This document shows positions 17,884 to 27,458 of a DNA stretch of 64,000 nt, piece after piece. Source of the stretch: Serratia sp. PL17 (GTDB lineage: Bacteria > Pseudomonadota > Gammaproteobacteria > Enterobacterales > Enterobacteriaceae); assembly GCF_017832355.1 (NCBI RefSeq), contig NZ_JAFIBY010000001.1:620001-684000 (forward strand), written 5' to 3'. Numbering within the stretch: position 1 is the first letter of the stretch; each line of letters starts with the position of its first letter. A program made the translations under genes and the position numbers. The notes beneath the pieces were generated by a model, which saw only the letters and a list, made by a program, of their open reading frames with translations, had not been told where the DNA came from and searched no databases.

Positions 17884-19065
17884 TCATTTTTCTGACAGAG
17901 GCGTCACGATTTTTTCTTTCTGGAAGCAAAACTGTATTAACAACAGGGCGAAGATCCCCAACGGCAACGACAATAGCGGCAGGCAGTAAATCGGTAAGGT
18001 ATACAGCGTCAGGCCACCCAACATACTGCCTGCCGCAATACCGGCATACAAAACCGAACTGTTTAGTGAAACGGTCAACGCACCAACAGGTTTTGACAAT
18101 GACAATAAGTGATGTTGAATGGGGACCAGATACATCCAGCCGCTAATGCCCCACACCAGGAAAATCGTGAGTACCCACCAAGGGGACGTGGCGTAAAACG
18201 TCAGCAGGAATAGCGAACCGGTTTGAACAGACACCGAAAGCAGCAGCACACACTTACTGCCGAAGGTATCGGTCAACAGGCCGGAAACGATGTTGCCGAT
18301 GACTGCGCCAACCCCGAATACCAGCAGCGCGAGGGGCAAAACTGCCTCCTGGCCCAACTGCGTGTCTTTTAGCAATACGCTCACATAGCTGTAAACAATG
18401 TGCTCGGAACAAACGGCGAAGAAGGTGATCACTAAGGTTGTCAGTACTGCTTTTTTCCGCAGTGGGGCAAGCCGTTCTTTCAGCGTATGTTTACCCGGCG
18501 CCGTGATGGTATTGAGTGTCAGTGAAAGGCCCAGCAGCGAGAAAGCACCGAGCAGTGCGATCAGCAAAAAGATCTCTCGCCAGCCGATCAGCGTGGCCAA
18601 GAAGGTTCCAAAAGGAATGCCCAGGGCGATAGCCAGCGTCATGCCGCCATAAACGATCGCTATCGCCAGCCCACGGCGCTTTTCCGAGACGAGTCCAGCC
18701 GCAGCGGCGGCGGCCTGTGGCATATAGCAAGCTGCCCCTAGCGCTGCCAGTACGCGCCCTGCACACATTTGCAAAAAGCTGTCGGCATCAGTGCAGACCA
18801 GATTTCCGGCGATAAATAGCCCCAGAGCCAACTGTAAAACAGGCTTACGGTTGACGTTGCCCAGCAGCCAGGCTGTCAGAGGAGCAAACATCATGTAAGC
18901 CAGGGAAAAGACCGTGATTAATTGACCTGTCTGTGCGGGGCTCATTGCAAAGGTGTCAGATACCTCATTAAGTATGCCGGCGACGATAAACGCATCGGTA
19001 CCTATGGCAAAGGTACCGGTCGCCATCAGGCACAGCATCAGGAAATGGCCATTATAATCTGTCAT
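17884..19065 (-). CDS. MFS transporter, DHA1 (drug:H+ antiporter) family
   Basis: A 393-aa, 12-helix permease of the AraJ/YdhP-like branch: FAIGTDAFIVAGIL in helix 1 and a YGGMTLAIALGIPFGTFL motif C in helix 5, which marks antiporters. It probably exports a small toxic or signalling compound. The first codon is ATG at 19065. It is divergent to the LuxR-type gene at 19518 across 452 nt, so it could be its target, but this is only positional. Confidence 0.85.
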   Translation of the reverse strand: MTDYNGHFLMLCLMATGTFAIGTDAFIVAGILNEVSDTFAMSPAQTGQLITVFSLAYMMFAPLTAWLLGNVNRKPVLQLALGLFIAGNLVCTDADSFLQMCAGRVLAALGAACYMPQAAAAAAGLVSEKRRGLAIAIVYGGMTLAIALGIPFGTFLATLIGWREIFLLIALLGAFSLLGLSLTLNTITAPGKHTLKERLAPLRKKAVLTTLVITFFAVCSEHIVYSYVSVLLKDTQLGQEAVLPLALLVFGVGAVIGNIVSGLLTDTFGSKCVLLLSVSVQTGSLFLLTFYATSPWWVLTIFLVWGISGWMYLVPIQHHLLSLSKPVGALTVSLNSSVLYAGIAAGSMLGGLTLYTLPIYCLPLLSLPLGIFALLLIQFCFQKEKIVTPLSEK

Positions 19066-19517
19066 GGTAGCGGGCCCGATTCAGATGATTGCTGCTGTGA
19101 TTGAAAAGTTGTGTTTGTACGTCATTCAGTACCCACGAATAAGAGATATCTCTGCTTATGGTGCGGGTCATTGCGAATAACCCTCTGCCATAAAAATCGC
19201 TGTGAGTTTTTTTATGTTTGCAAAGGCTGAGCCTTTTATTCGGGTTTAAATTTTTCCGGGTGTTACTGGCAAAAGTAATGGGGGGAGGACATTGGTGTCC
19301 ACTGGTAGAAATGACAGGTTAACAACACGGATTTTTTTGTTCTCTGGGTAAAACCAGCAAGCAGCGGGTTTAACGTGGTTATATATTCACCCATGTATGG
19401 CATCGTTACTTTTAGTTATAGCCAGGGTGTTTATATTATATGAAACGGTCGTTGTCGCCCTGATATAGTGAACCTCACTTACTGATTGGCCTGCACTGTG
19501 CGCTGGAGAACCGCTTT
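19066..19517. other. AT-rich divergent regulatory region (MFS / luxR)
   Basis: 452 nt without a gene, visibly more AT-rich than its flanks. It contains the small palindrome TTACT-N6-AGTAA at 19263-19278, a possible regulator site, and T-rich stretches. It is too short and symmetric to call a lux box with confidence. Confidence 0.35.
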
Positions 19518-20234
19518 ATGGACACTCACATTCAGCCTTTGATGGATGATCTGCTCAGCAGCCTGTCTGACCGCGAGGTGTTTTTAAGTCGGTTGGCACC
19601 TTGCGCTCAGGCGCTGGGTTTTGAGTACTTTTCTTATACGGTCTTTTCCTGCTATCCGGCCAGCCGGCCAAAAATGTTGATAGAAAGCAATTACCCCGAG
19701 CCATACCTGGAGGACTACCGCAAACTGCGGGTGTACCTGCAAGACCCGATGGTTGAACGGGCTCACCACTCTACGCTGCAGTTTTATTGGGACGAGCAGT
19801 TCTATCAGAATAAGCCGGAGCTGTGGTGGCGTATGGCGCAATTCGGTCTTCGCGAAGGTTGGTCGCAGTCGATCAAGGATTGCTATGGTCGGCTGGGTAT
19901 TCTCACCTTTGCCGGTAAAAAGATCCCTGACCAGTCACCGCAGGCCGGCGCACGCCACGAAACCTTTTTTCTGTGGCTGGCGCAGATTGCCCATAAAACG
20001 CTGCGTGAAGCATTAATATCGGTGAACGACGAGGCGATAAAAGACGTACTGACGCTGCGCGAGAAGGATATTTTACGCTGGTGCAGTGAAGGAAAAACCT
20101 CGGAAGAAACGGCGTTGTTAATGGGGTTGAGCGAGCGGACGGTGAATTTTCATATCGGCAATTCTATTAAAAAACTGTCGGTGGCCAATAAAACCGCCGC
20201 CACGGCGAAAGCGGTGTATTTACAGCTGATTTAG
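19518..20234 (+). CDS. LuxR-family quorum-sensing regulator (solo)
   Basis: A 238-aa protein with an autoinducer-binding domain (about 20-165) and a C-terminal LuxR HTH (about 175-235: LTLREKDILRWCSEGKTSEE, then LSERTVNFHIGNSIKKL). Using TraR numbering, the ligand pocket has Y61, D70, P71, W85 and a Gly at the G113 region, but the usual W57 is Tyr (YPEPY instead of YPEEW). No luxI gene is in the window, so it is a solo here. It may sense own or foreign acyl-homoserine lactones or a different ligand. The ATG follows GGAGAACC. Confidence 0.9.
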   Translation: MDTHIQPLMDDLLSSLSDREVFLSRLAPCAQALGFEYFSYTVFSCYPASRPKMLIESNYPEPYLEDYRKLRVYLQDPMVERAHHSTLQFYWDEQFYQNKPELWWRMAQFGLREGWSQSIKDCYGRLGILTFAGKKIPDQSPQAGARHETFFLWLAQIAHKTLREALISVNDEAIKDVLTLREKDILRWCSEGKTSEETALLMGLSERTVNFHIGNSIKKLSVANKTAATAKAVYLQLI

Positions 20235-20411
20235 CCGACGCTGAAATAATTATTTGGCTAGCCGTTAGGGATGTTATGTTTATATTCTGTTAAACAGAGA
20301 GTCATTCCCTTTCGTTTATACTGCCGATCACAAAAGCGCGAGAAAGCGGTTCACCCTTATCCCTCTCGGCAGTACCCTGTAGGCACTGCGGTTACATAGA
20401 AGGGATGTGAT

Positions 20412-20840
20412 ATGTACAAGACAATATTAGTGCCGATAGATATTGAAGAAGACCTGCTGACCGAGCATGCGCTGAAGCATGTTGAGTATCTGGCGAAGCT
20501 TTCTGGTGCCAAAGTGCATTTCCTTCATACGTTGCCGGATGCTTCGGCGTTCGTCACTGCGTATTCGTTTGGCATTAAAGAGTTTGAAAACCAGGCGGAA
20601 GTGAAGGCCATCGATAAGCTGAAAAAAATCATGTCGGAAGTCGACATTCCGCTGGAGCGTCTGGATTATACCGTCAGTTTCGGTTCTCCACGCGATCAGG
20701 TACTGGAATTGGCGGAGGAAATTGACGCTGACCTGATCATCATCGGTTCGCGTCGCCCAAGTGTGAAAACCTATCTGCTGGGTTCCAATGCCGCGGCCAT
20801 TGTGCGCCATGCCAACATCTCCGTGATGGTGGTCAGATAA
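20412..20840 (+). CDS. uspF: Universal stress protein UspF
   Basis: A 142-aa single-domain Usp of the ATP-binding UspF/UspG class: it begins MYKTILVPIDIEEDLLTEHA and ends with IIGSRRPSVKTYLLGSNAAA-IVRHA, the phosphate-binding loop. It is slightly shorter than E. coli UspF (144 aa). The protein is cytosolic and is usually induced on starvation and envelope stress. A GC-rich hairpin follows. Confidence 0.9.
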   Translation: MYKTILVPIDIEEDLLTEHALKHVEYLAKLSGAKVHFLHTLPDASAFVTAYSFGIKEFENQAEVKAIDKLKKIMSEVDIPLERLDYTVSFGSPRDQVLELAEEIDADLIIIGSRRPSVKTYLLGSNAAAIVRHANISVMVVR

Positions 20841-20850
20841 TCTTTTTATT

Positions 20851-20878
20851 CAGGCCCGCAATTCACGGTGCGGGCCTG
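20851..20878. terminator. GC-rich hairpin between converging genes
   Basis: CAGGCCCGCA-N8-TGCGGGCCTG: perfect 10-bp stem between the stop codons of uspF and the minus-strand reductase at 20885. There is no clear T tract on either strand, so termination is likely but not certain. Confidence 0.6.
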
Positions 20879-20884
20879 CATCAT

Positions 20885-21898
20885 TCAGCGGCAGAGAGCC
20901 ACAATGTCGTCATACAGCGTCTGCGGTAAGGTAATGCCATGCTGCTCACTGTATTGTCTTTGTTGAAAACGCCGTTCCCCTGGAATACGTGCCCCTTGCT
21001 CGTTCATATCAGCAAATAACGCCTCCGCCCGGGCTAAATGGGCTGTTTTGTCTGTACCCAAAAAACGATCGGGATCCATCGCGATAATAAGCTCACCCCC
21101 ATAGGGCGACGAACCGGTCTGCTTATCATAGGCCAGCGACTCTTTACTGGTCATATCACCAATCAGTGGCCCCGCAAGCAGTTCTACCATCGCCGCCAAC
21201 GCCGACCCTTTATGGCCGCCAAAGGTCAGCATCGCGCCTTGCAACACGCTGGCGGCATCGGTAGAGGGTTCCCCCTGTTGGTCTATGCCCCAACCTGGCG
21301 GTAGCGGCGTACCCGCACGCCGATGCAGTTCAATTTCCCCGCGTGCAGCCGCACTGGTGGCCATATCAAAAATAAACGGCGGCCGCTGTGGCCGAGGCCA
21401 ACCGAAGGCAATAGGGTTGGTGCCAAACAGCGGCCGGGTTCCACCCGCAGGCGTGACCCAGGCATGGCTGGGGGTACAGGCCAGTGCCACCAGCCCCTGA
21501 TCGGTTAATGGCTCGATATCCGCCCACAGCGCGGAGTAATGCACACAGTGGTTAATCGCCAAGGCGGCGATGCCGTTGGTGCGTACCTTGTCGATAAAGG
21601 TTGGCAGTGCCGTACGATAGGCCAGCAACGAGAAAGCGTCGTGGGCATCCACGCGCAAAATTCCCGGGGCCTGATCGATCAGCGTGGGGGTGGCGTCGGC
21701 AGAGACTTTACCTGCCAACAGCGAACGCACGCAGCCGAGCACTCGGTACAGGCCGTGTGAGGCGCAGCCGTCACGTTCACCGGCAGTCACGTTCTGCGCG
21801 ACGGCATCGGCATGTTCGGCGCTGAAGCCGTTGCTGTGCAATGCACGCAGTGCAAGATGATAAGCATCGTTTAGCGACAGGTGTTGGGTTTGCGTCAT
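20885..21898 (-). CDS. Ldh-family cyclic-imine reductase (hydroxyproline locus)
   Basis: A 337-aa NAD(P)H-dependent enzyme of the malate/L-lactate dehydrogenase 2 family. This family includes delta-1-piperideine-2-carboxylate / delta-1-pyrroline-2-carboxylate reductases (DpkA type). Seen: early DAYHLALRALHSNGFS, NHCVHYSALWAD and WVTPAGGTRPLFGTNPIAFG. As last gene of the minus-strand hydroxyproline operon it may make L-proline from pyrroline-2-carboxylate (trans-3-hydroxyproline or D-proline routes). Malate/lactate or ureidoglycolate activity cannot be excluded. Confidence 0.78.
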   Translation of the reverse strand: MTQTQHLSLNDAYHLALRALHSNGFSAEHADAVAQNVTAGERDGCASHGLYRVLGCVRSLLAGKVSADATPTLIDQAPGILRVDAHDAFSLLAYRTALPTFIDKVRTNGIAALAINHCVHYSALWADIEPLTDQGLVALACTPSHAWVTPAGGTRPLFGTNPIAFGWPRPQRPPFIFDMATSAAARGEIELHRRAGTPLPPGWGIDQQGEPSTDAASVLQGAMLTFGGHKGSALAAMVELLAGPLIGDMTSKESLAYDKQTGSSPYGGELIIAMDPDRFLGTDKTAHLARAEALFADMNEQGARIPGERRFQQRQYSEQHGITLPQTLYDDIVALCR

Positions 21899-21916
21899 CA
21901 GATATTCCCTCCGCAG

Positions 21917-23482
21917 TTACTCTTCTTCATCGCCGGTAAAATTCGCCTGAGGTAAACAGGTATAGGCTCCCCAGTAATAGATAACTAACGCAATGACCGC
22001 CACAGTGAGGGTGTCCCACGGGTGGCCGATCGCGTTGATGCCGCCAAAACTGCCGAGGTAGGACGCGATAATAATCAGCGCATAGAAGGCGATCAGCCAC
22101 AGTGAGGACCAAACTTGCTGCTTCAGGCTGACGGCGTGGGTTGGCACCTTGTTTTTGAACAGGATATAAACCACAAACATCAGGATTTGCAGGCCGAGTA
22201 GCCAGGAAACCGTGTCCCAGCCGGACCAATAGACGATTAACGCCGAGATAATAAAAGATACCGGGCCAAGCACGCAGAACCCACGCACGAAGAAGGGGCG
22301 CGGCAGATCAGGCGCGTTGCGGCGTAGGCCTGCGGCGGTAACAGGTGCAATGGCGTAACTCAGCACCAATGCGGCGGACACTACGCCGATCAGCCTCTCC
22401 CAAGAGGGGAAAGGCAGCGTCCAGAAGATCGACAGCGCAAAAGTCAACCACAGTGCGGGACGTGGGATGCCGGACTCTCCGTCGACGCGGGTAAAGATCT
22501 TAAAGAAGGTCCCGGCGCGCGCCCAGCCGTACACCACGCGCGGCGTGGCGTTCATATAAATGTTGCCGGTGCCGCTCGGCGAGATAATCGCGTCACTTAC
22601 CACCAGAAATGCCAACCAACCCATGCCCAATGTGATAGCGATATCCCGGTAGGGCAGTGAAAATTGCTGACTGATGCCGGCCCAGCCACCGCTCAGCATT
22701 TCGCTGGGGATACTGCCGAGGAAGGCCACTTGCAGCAGTACGTAGATAATCGTGGACAACACCACCGACAGGATCAGTGCGATAGGGATAGTGCGCTGCG
22801 GGTTTTGCACTTCGCTGGCGACCGAGATAATGGGCGTCAGGCCTAAATAGGCGAAAATAATGCCGCCGGCTGAAATGGCCGCTTCCACCCCGGCAGAGCC
22901 GAAGGGAGCAAACCCCTGACTGTGCAGGTTTTCAGGCTTGAAGAAGCTGAACAGCACCACAATCACCAACAGCGGCACCACGAATTTAATCACGCTGATC
23001 AGATTGTTGGATTTCGCAAAGGTTTTGACACTGTAGTAGTTCAGGGCGAAGAAAAAACACAGCAACAGCAGTTGGACCAGCCAGCCGATCAATGTCGGGT
23101 TGCCCGAGCCGGGTTGGCTTAGAAAAGGAAACCAGGCGGCGGCATACTGGCGGGCAGCAACAATTTCTATCGATATCAGGCTGGAGAAGGCAATTAGGGT
23201 AATAAATCCCAGTAAATAGCCCATCAGTTCCCCGTGGGAGAACACCGGGTAACGAATAATGCCGCCGGCGCGTGGAAGTGCGGCGCCGAGTTCACAATAA
23301 ACAATCCCGAGCAGTAAGACGGCCAGGCCACCTATCAGCCAGGAGTAAATACCGGCTGGGCCGGCGATGGAGGACACGTGGCTGGCGGCGAACAGCCAGC
23401 CTGAACCAAATATTGCGCCCAGGCCGATAAACGTTAAGTCGGTGAGCGTAAGCTGCTTCTTGAATTTGCCTTGGGTTGTCAT
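21917..23482 (-). CDS. APC-family amino-acid permease (probable hydroxyproline/proline uptake)
   Basis: A 521-aa membrane protein with about 12-13 helices and the APC start LTDLTFIGLGAIFGSGWLFA, which holds the helix-1 glycine motif. The position inside the hydroxyproline operon, 44 nt after the aldehyde dehydrogenase and 18 nt before the reductase, suggests uptake of hydroxyproline or a related cyclic amino acid. ATG at 23482 has AAAGGGT upstream. Confidence 0.82.
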   Translation of the reverse strand: MTTQGKFKKQLTLTDLTFIGLGAIFGSGWLFAASHVSSIAGPAGIYSWLIGGLAVLLLGIVYCELGAALPRAGGIIRYPVFSHGELMGYLLGFITLIAFSSLISIEIVAARQYAAAWFPFLSQPGSGNPTLIGWLVQLLLLCFFFALNYYSVKTFAKSNNLISVIKFVVPLLVIVVLFSFFKPENLHSQGFAPFGSAGVEAAISAGGIIFAYLGLTPIISVASEVQNPQRTIPIALILSVVLSTIIYVLLQVAFLGSIPSEMLSGGWAGISQQFSLPYRDIAITLGMGWLAFLVVSDAIISPSGTGNIYMNATPRVVYGWARAGTFFKIFTRVDGESGIPRPALWLTFALSIFWTLPFPSWERLIGVVSAALVLSYAIAPVTAAGLRRNAPDLPRPFFVRGFCVLGPVSFIISALIVYWSGWDTVSWLLGLQILMFVVYILFKNKVPTHAVSLKQQVWSSLWLIAFYALIIIASYLGSFGGINAIGHPWDTLTVAVIALVIYYWGAYTCLPQANFTGDEEE

Positions 23483-23526
23483 GGTTTTACCCTTTTGTTA
23501 TTAGATGGCATGCAGATGTGGTCTGG

Positions 23527-25137
23527 CTAATGGTTGGCGGATGAGTGGACTGGGTCACGGGTGTAAATACCGTTAACCAGCCGCAGCAGGCCAAGCGGAT
23601 TACTGTCTTGTAACGGCGGTGGCAGCAGTGCCGCAGGATAATTCTGTAAGCAAACCGGGCGCAGGAAGCGTTCAATAGCCAGCGTGCCCACAGAGGTGCC
23701 GCGTGCATCGCTGGTGGCAGGATAAGGGCCGCCGTGCACCATGGCATCACACACTTCTACTCCAGTCGGATAGCCGTTGAACAGCACACGTCCCGCTTTG
23801 CGCGTCAACTGTTGCGCCAGCGGTGCGGCATCATGTAAATCGCCCTCGTCGGCCAGCAAGGTGGCGGTTAATTGCCCTTGCAGGCTATCGAGCGCGGCAG
23901 TCAGTTGTTGGTTATTTTCCACCGTTACCACAATGGCCACAGGGCCAAACACTTCCTCCTGCAACAGCGGGTTGCCGCTCAGCAGCAAGTCGATATCAGC
24001 CTGGTACAGCTGTGGAGCCGCCAGATAAGGTCGTTCCTCGCGGTTGCCGGCAAGGTGGCGAATGCCTGGTTGTTTTTCGAGTGCAGCCAACCCGCTGTGG
24101 AAATGTGTCAGCGTGCCGGCGTTCAGCATGGCCTGCGGCGCGGCAACGTTTACCTTCGAGGCGAGTTCCTGAATAAATTGATCAAATGCTTCTCCACGTG
24201 GGGCGATGATCAACCCCGGTTTGGTGCAGAACTGCCCACACCCCAAGGTGAAGGAGGCAACCAGTTCGTGCGCAATTTGCTCACCACGGCGGGCCAACGC
24301 CAGCGGCATCACGATCAGCGGGTTGATGCTCGACATCTCGGCAAATACCGGGATAGGGTGCGGGCGGCGCATGGCGAGATCGAACAGGGCCCTGCCACCC
24401 CGTAACGAGCCGGTAAAGCCCACCGCCTGGATGGCTGGGTGCTGGACCAGATCGGCACCGATGCGGTCGCCGTAAATCATGTTGAAGACGCCGGCCGGGA
24501 TGTTTTGCTGTTCTCTTGCCCGTTCAATTGCCTGCGCGGTCAATTCGGCAGTGATCATATGGCTGCTGTGCGCTTTGAACACCACCGGGCAACCCGCCGC
24601 GAGTGCAGCGGCGGTATCACCACCGGCAGTGGAGAACGCCAGAGGGAAATTGCTGGCACCAAATACGGCCACCGGACCGATGGCGGTTCGATACTGCCGG
24701 AGATCGGGGCGTGGCAACGGTGTCCGCTGCGGCAACGCGCTGTCTATGCGCACGCCATGCATATCCCCACGGCGTAGCAAGGTGGCAAATAGCCGCATCT
24801 GGCCGCTGGTTCTGGCCCGTTCGCCACTGAGGCGAGCTAATGGCAGCGCGGTTTCCTGCATGGCGAAGGTAAAGAAATCCTCACTCAGTGCATCCAATTG
24901 GTCGGCAATCGCCTCAAGAAAATCGGCGCGGCGTTCGGCGCTGAATTGTGAATAAGCCGTGAAGGCTTGTGCGGCTGCGTCGGCAGCCGCAGCGGCTTCT
25001 GTGGCGCTGGCTGAGAAAAAAACATGACCGGTCGGCAGACCGTTATCGGCACGCAGGCTGATAAGGTCGGCCTCACCGCTGGCGTAGCGTTGGCCGCCGA
25101 TAAACTGTCTGCCGCTGAGGGTATAGGCGTTGGGCAT
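23527..25137 (-). CDS. 2,5-dioxopentanoate (2-oxoglutarate semialdehyde) dehydrogenase
   Basis: A 536-aa aldehyde dehydrogenase of the NADP+-using KGSADH-III type found in hydroxyproline operons. Catalytic Cys lies in LGCGQFCTKPGL and the general base Glu in VFAEMSS, with AVFGASNFPLAFSTAGGD as cofactor region. It converts 2-oxoglutarate semialdehyde to 2-oxoglutarate, the last step of the pathway. ATG at 25137 has AGGGGGAA upstream; the gap to the deaminase gene is 62 nt. Confidence 0.92.
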   Translation of the reverse strand: MPNAYTLSGRQFIGGQRYASGEADLISLRADNGLPTGHVFFSASATEAAAAADAAAQAFTAYSQFSAERRADFLEAIADQLDALSEDFFTFAMQETALPLARLSGERARTSGQMRLFATLLRRGDMHGVRIDSALPQRTPLPRPDLRQYRTAIGPVAVFGASNFPLAFSTAGGDTAAALAAGCPVVFKAHSSHMITAELTAQAIERAREQQNIPAGVFNMIYGDRIGADLVQHPAIQAVGFTGSLRGGRALFDLAMRRPHPIPVFAEMSSINPLIVMPLALARRGEQIAHELVASFTLGCGQFCTKPGLIIAPRGEAFDQFIQELASKVNVAAPQAMLNAGTLTHFHSGLAALEKQPGIRHLAGNREERPYLAAPQLYQADIDLLLSGNPLLQEEVFGPVAIVVTVENNQQLTAALDSLQGQLTATLLADEGDLHDAAPLAQQLTRKAGRVLFNGYPTGVEVCDAMVHGGPYPATSDARGTSVGTLAIERFLRPVCLQNYPAALLPPPLQDSNPLGLLRLVNGIYTRDPVHSSANH

Positions 25138-25199
25138 GGGTTCCCCCTGTTTAGCAAGTGGCTAGGCCCGGCAGTGAACCGGGCGAGTGAGAGCGGCGA

Positions 25200-26120
25200 T
25201 TAAAGACCGACATTCGGCAATGCTGGGCGGTTTGCCAGCGCTTTTTTGACCACCGCAGTGACGTCGGCAAGCGTCTCGCCTTGCAGCGCTAAACGTGGCG
25301 GACGGGTGATAGCGCTGCCGCGGCCGACTAACTCTTCACACAGCTTGATGCACTGCACCAAATCCGGTCGCGCATCCAGGTGCAGCAACGGCATAAACCA
25401 GCTGTAGAGCGCCAGCGCTTCCTCAAAGCGTTTTTGCTTCGCCAGGCGGAATAGCGTTTCGCCTTCGCGTGGGAAGGCGTTAGACATTCCTGAGATCCAC
25501 CCTTCGGCGCCGACGGCGATGCTTTCCAGTACGACGTCGTCCAAGCCTGCGAACAGCACAAAGCGGTCACCGACCTCATTACGCAAATCGATAAAGCGAC
25601 GGGTATCACCGGAAGAGTCTTTGAAGCACACGATATTTTCGCAGTCGACCAGGGTCGTCAGGATGTCGGGCGTCACGTCGTTTTTATAAATGAGAGGATT
25701 GTTGTAGACCATGATCGGCAGATCGGTGGCGGTGGCAACGCTGCGAAAGTGTGTGGCGGTTTCATGGGGTTTGGCAGAGTAAACCAATGCCGGCATGACC
25801 ATAATGCCGTCGACACCGACCTTCTGAGCTTCACGCGCCATATTCTTCGCGAAGGCGGTAGTGAATTCGGCGATGCCGGCAATGACGGGCACTTTGCCCT
25901 GTGCAGCATCACGTGCGACTTCAATGACTGACAGTTTTTCCTGCATTGTCAGCGAGGTATTTTCACCCACGGTGCCGCAGACCACCAGACCCGAAACGCC
26001 GTCCTTGACCAGGTTTTTGATCACCGTATGGGTGGCGTCGAGATCCAAAGAAAAGTCGCTGCGAAACTGAGTGCTGACCGCCGGGAATACGCCGCTCCAG
26101 CTAATGGCTTTATGGCTCAT
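25200..26120 (-). CDS. Delta-1-pyrroline-4-hydroxy-2-carboxylate deaminase (DapA family)
   Basis: A 306-aa class I aldolase-type TIM barrel. The Schiff-base Lys is in IVCFKDSSGD (about residue 165) and the Tyr in MVYNNPL; the GTVGENTSLT loop replaces the DapA GTTGE motif. In hydroxyproline operons these enzymes deaminate and dehydrate the cyclic imine to 2-oxoglutarate semialdehyde. I start at ATG 26120 (AGGAC upstream), seven codons inside the longest frame. A true DapA function is unlikely given the neighbours. Confidence 0.9.
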   Translation of the reverse strand: MSHKAISWSGVFPAVSTQFRSDFSLDLDATHTVIKNLVKDGVSGLVVCGTVGENTSLTMQEKLSVIEVARDAAQGKVPVIAGIAEFTTAFAKNMAREAQKVGVDGIMVMPALVYSAKPHETATHFRSVATATDLPIMVYNNPLIYKNDVTPDILTTLVDCENIVCFKDSSGDTRRFIDLRNEVGDRFVLFAGLDDVVLESIAVGAEGWISGMSNAFPREGETLFRLAKQKRFEEALALYSWFMPLLHLDARPDLVQCIKLCEELVGRGSAITRPPRLALQGETLADVTAVVKKALANRPALPNVGL

Positions 26121-26328
26121 AGTGTTTGTCCTGTCGTCCAAGTTTGTTAATCAATGGTGAATTATTGGTAAAATCCAATCACAGATTGACCTGTATTGTT
26201 CGCAGGGGCTTGACGGTTTTCGCCGAATGCCATGACGAAATTGGCACAATTGGACAGAACATCAGATAGCCAAAACCCTGACGTTTACCACGCCTAAAAG
26301 GAAGAGGTTATTGATATGAGTCAATGCG

Positions 26329-27174
26329 TTATGGTGCGAGCGTGATGCGGAAATCGCGAGGTGTGGAGCCGGTCATCGCCTTGAACTGGCGGCTGAATGC
26401 GCTGTGATCAGTGTAGCCGCACTGCAAGGCTATGTCGGTAATGGGCAGATCGCTGGCCAGCAGTTCGGTGGCTTTTTCCAGGCGTACTTTGTGGATCATC
26501 TGGCGTGGCGTGAGATGAAAAATGCGTTTGCAGTAACGTTCGATCTGCGCCACGGAAAGCGCAGTGAGCGTCGTCAGTTCTTCGAGAGCAATTGGGCGGG
26601 CGTAATGCTGACGAATATAGACGTCTATGGCGGCTAAACGTTGATAGGCGGGGTGATTCGCTTTGGCCTCTTGCAGGTCATGCGATATGCCCGCCATGCC
26701 GATGATTTTGCCCTGAGTATCATACAGCGCCAGCTTTTGCGTCAGGCACCAGCCGGTTTCACGGCCACTGTACAGGTGCATTTCCAACTGATCCTGGATC
26801 ATAACGCCATGGTGCAGTACACGCCGATCTTGCTCGGTATACCCCGAACCGAGCTGCGCTGGGAATACGTCCGCCGAGGTTTTACCCAGAAGCGGCGTGA
26901 CGGTTTTAAATCCACAACGTTTAGCCAGTGTCAGGTTGGCCAACAGATAACGTGCCTGCACGTCTTTGATAAAGAACACGACGTTGGGAATGGCGTTGAG
27001 CAGCGGCACGATCAATGCCAGTGAATTCAGCAGGTCATGCAGGGTATTCGGGCGCTGTTGTGCCAGGCCATCGCACCAGCGAGACAGTTGTTCAATGGCA
27101 AAGACGTCCCCTTCCTGTTCGTCAACAAGGGGTCGGGGAGCAGTGATAACCGGATGGTCTTGGGCTAATCGCAT
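26329..27174 (-). CDS. AraC-family regulator with PAS-like sensor domain
   Basis: About 281 aa from ATG 27174 (AAAGG upstream); an earlier in-frame start at 27228 has no ribosome site. Residues about 45-165 form a PAS/PAC sensor (AIPNVVFFIKDVQARYLLAN, then KIIGMAGISHDL). The C-terminal ~100 residues are a two-HTH AraC domain ending FSRQFKAMTGSTPRDFR. It lies between the two halves of the hydroxyproline locus and is the natural candidate activator of both. Confidence 0.88.
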   Translation of the reverse strand: MRLAQDHPVITAPRPLVDEQEGDVFAIEQLSRWCDGLAQQRPNTLHDLLNSLALIVPLLNAIPNVVFFIKDVQARYLLANLTLAKRCGFKTVTPLLGKTSADVFPAQLGSGYTEQDRRVLHHGVMIQDQLEMHLYSGRETGWCLTQKLALYDTQGKIIGMAGISHDLQEAKANHPAYQRLAAIDVYIRQHYARPIALEELTTLTALSVAQIERYCKRIFHLTPRQMIHKVRLEKATELLASDLPITDIALQCGYTDHSAFSRQFKAMTGSTPRDFRITLAP

Positions 27175-27458
27175 AGCAATACCTTTTCCCGTCGAGTGAC
27201 TCAAATCTGAGGCGGCCGGGCAGGCCATTTTTGAAGCGCTTAATCAATATTAACTTTCTTATAACTTTTCAAGCGTAGCTGCCAATTATGCGGAACACCG
27301 CATACTTTTGCATGCCACTGAGCGGGCATCCGGTAATCCGCCAAGCCGGAAATTGTGCTGATTTCTGCATTCCCCGCGCCGAAATGCATCAAGCCGTCAT
27401 CAGCATATTCGGTCAGGCTAACGCTATCGGTAACATTTCATTAACCCAGGAGACTCCG

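Noticed and set aside
19263-19278. TTACT-N6-AGTAA palindrome upstream of the LuxR-type gene as a lux box
   Set aside because: Only five bases per arm and it does not match the CTG-N10-CAG lux-box core; mentioned as a possible site only.
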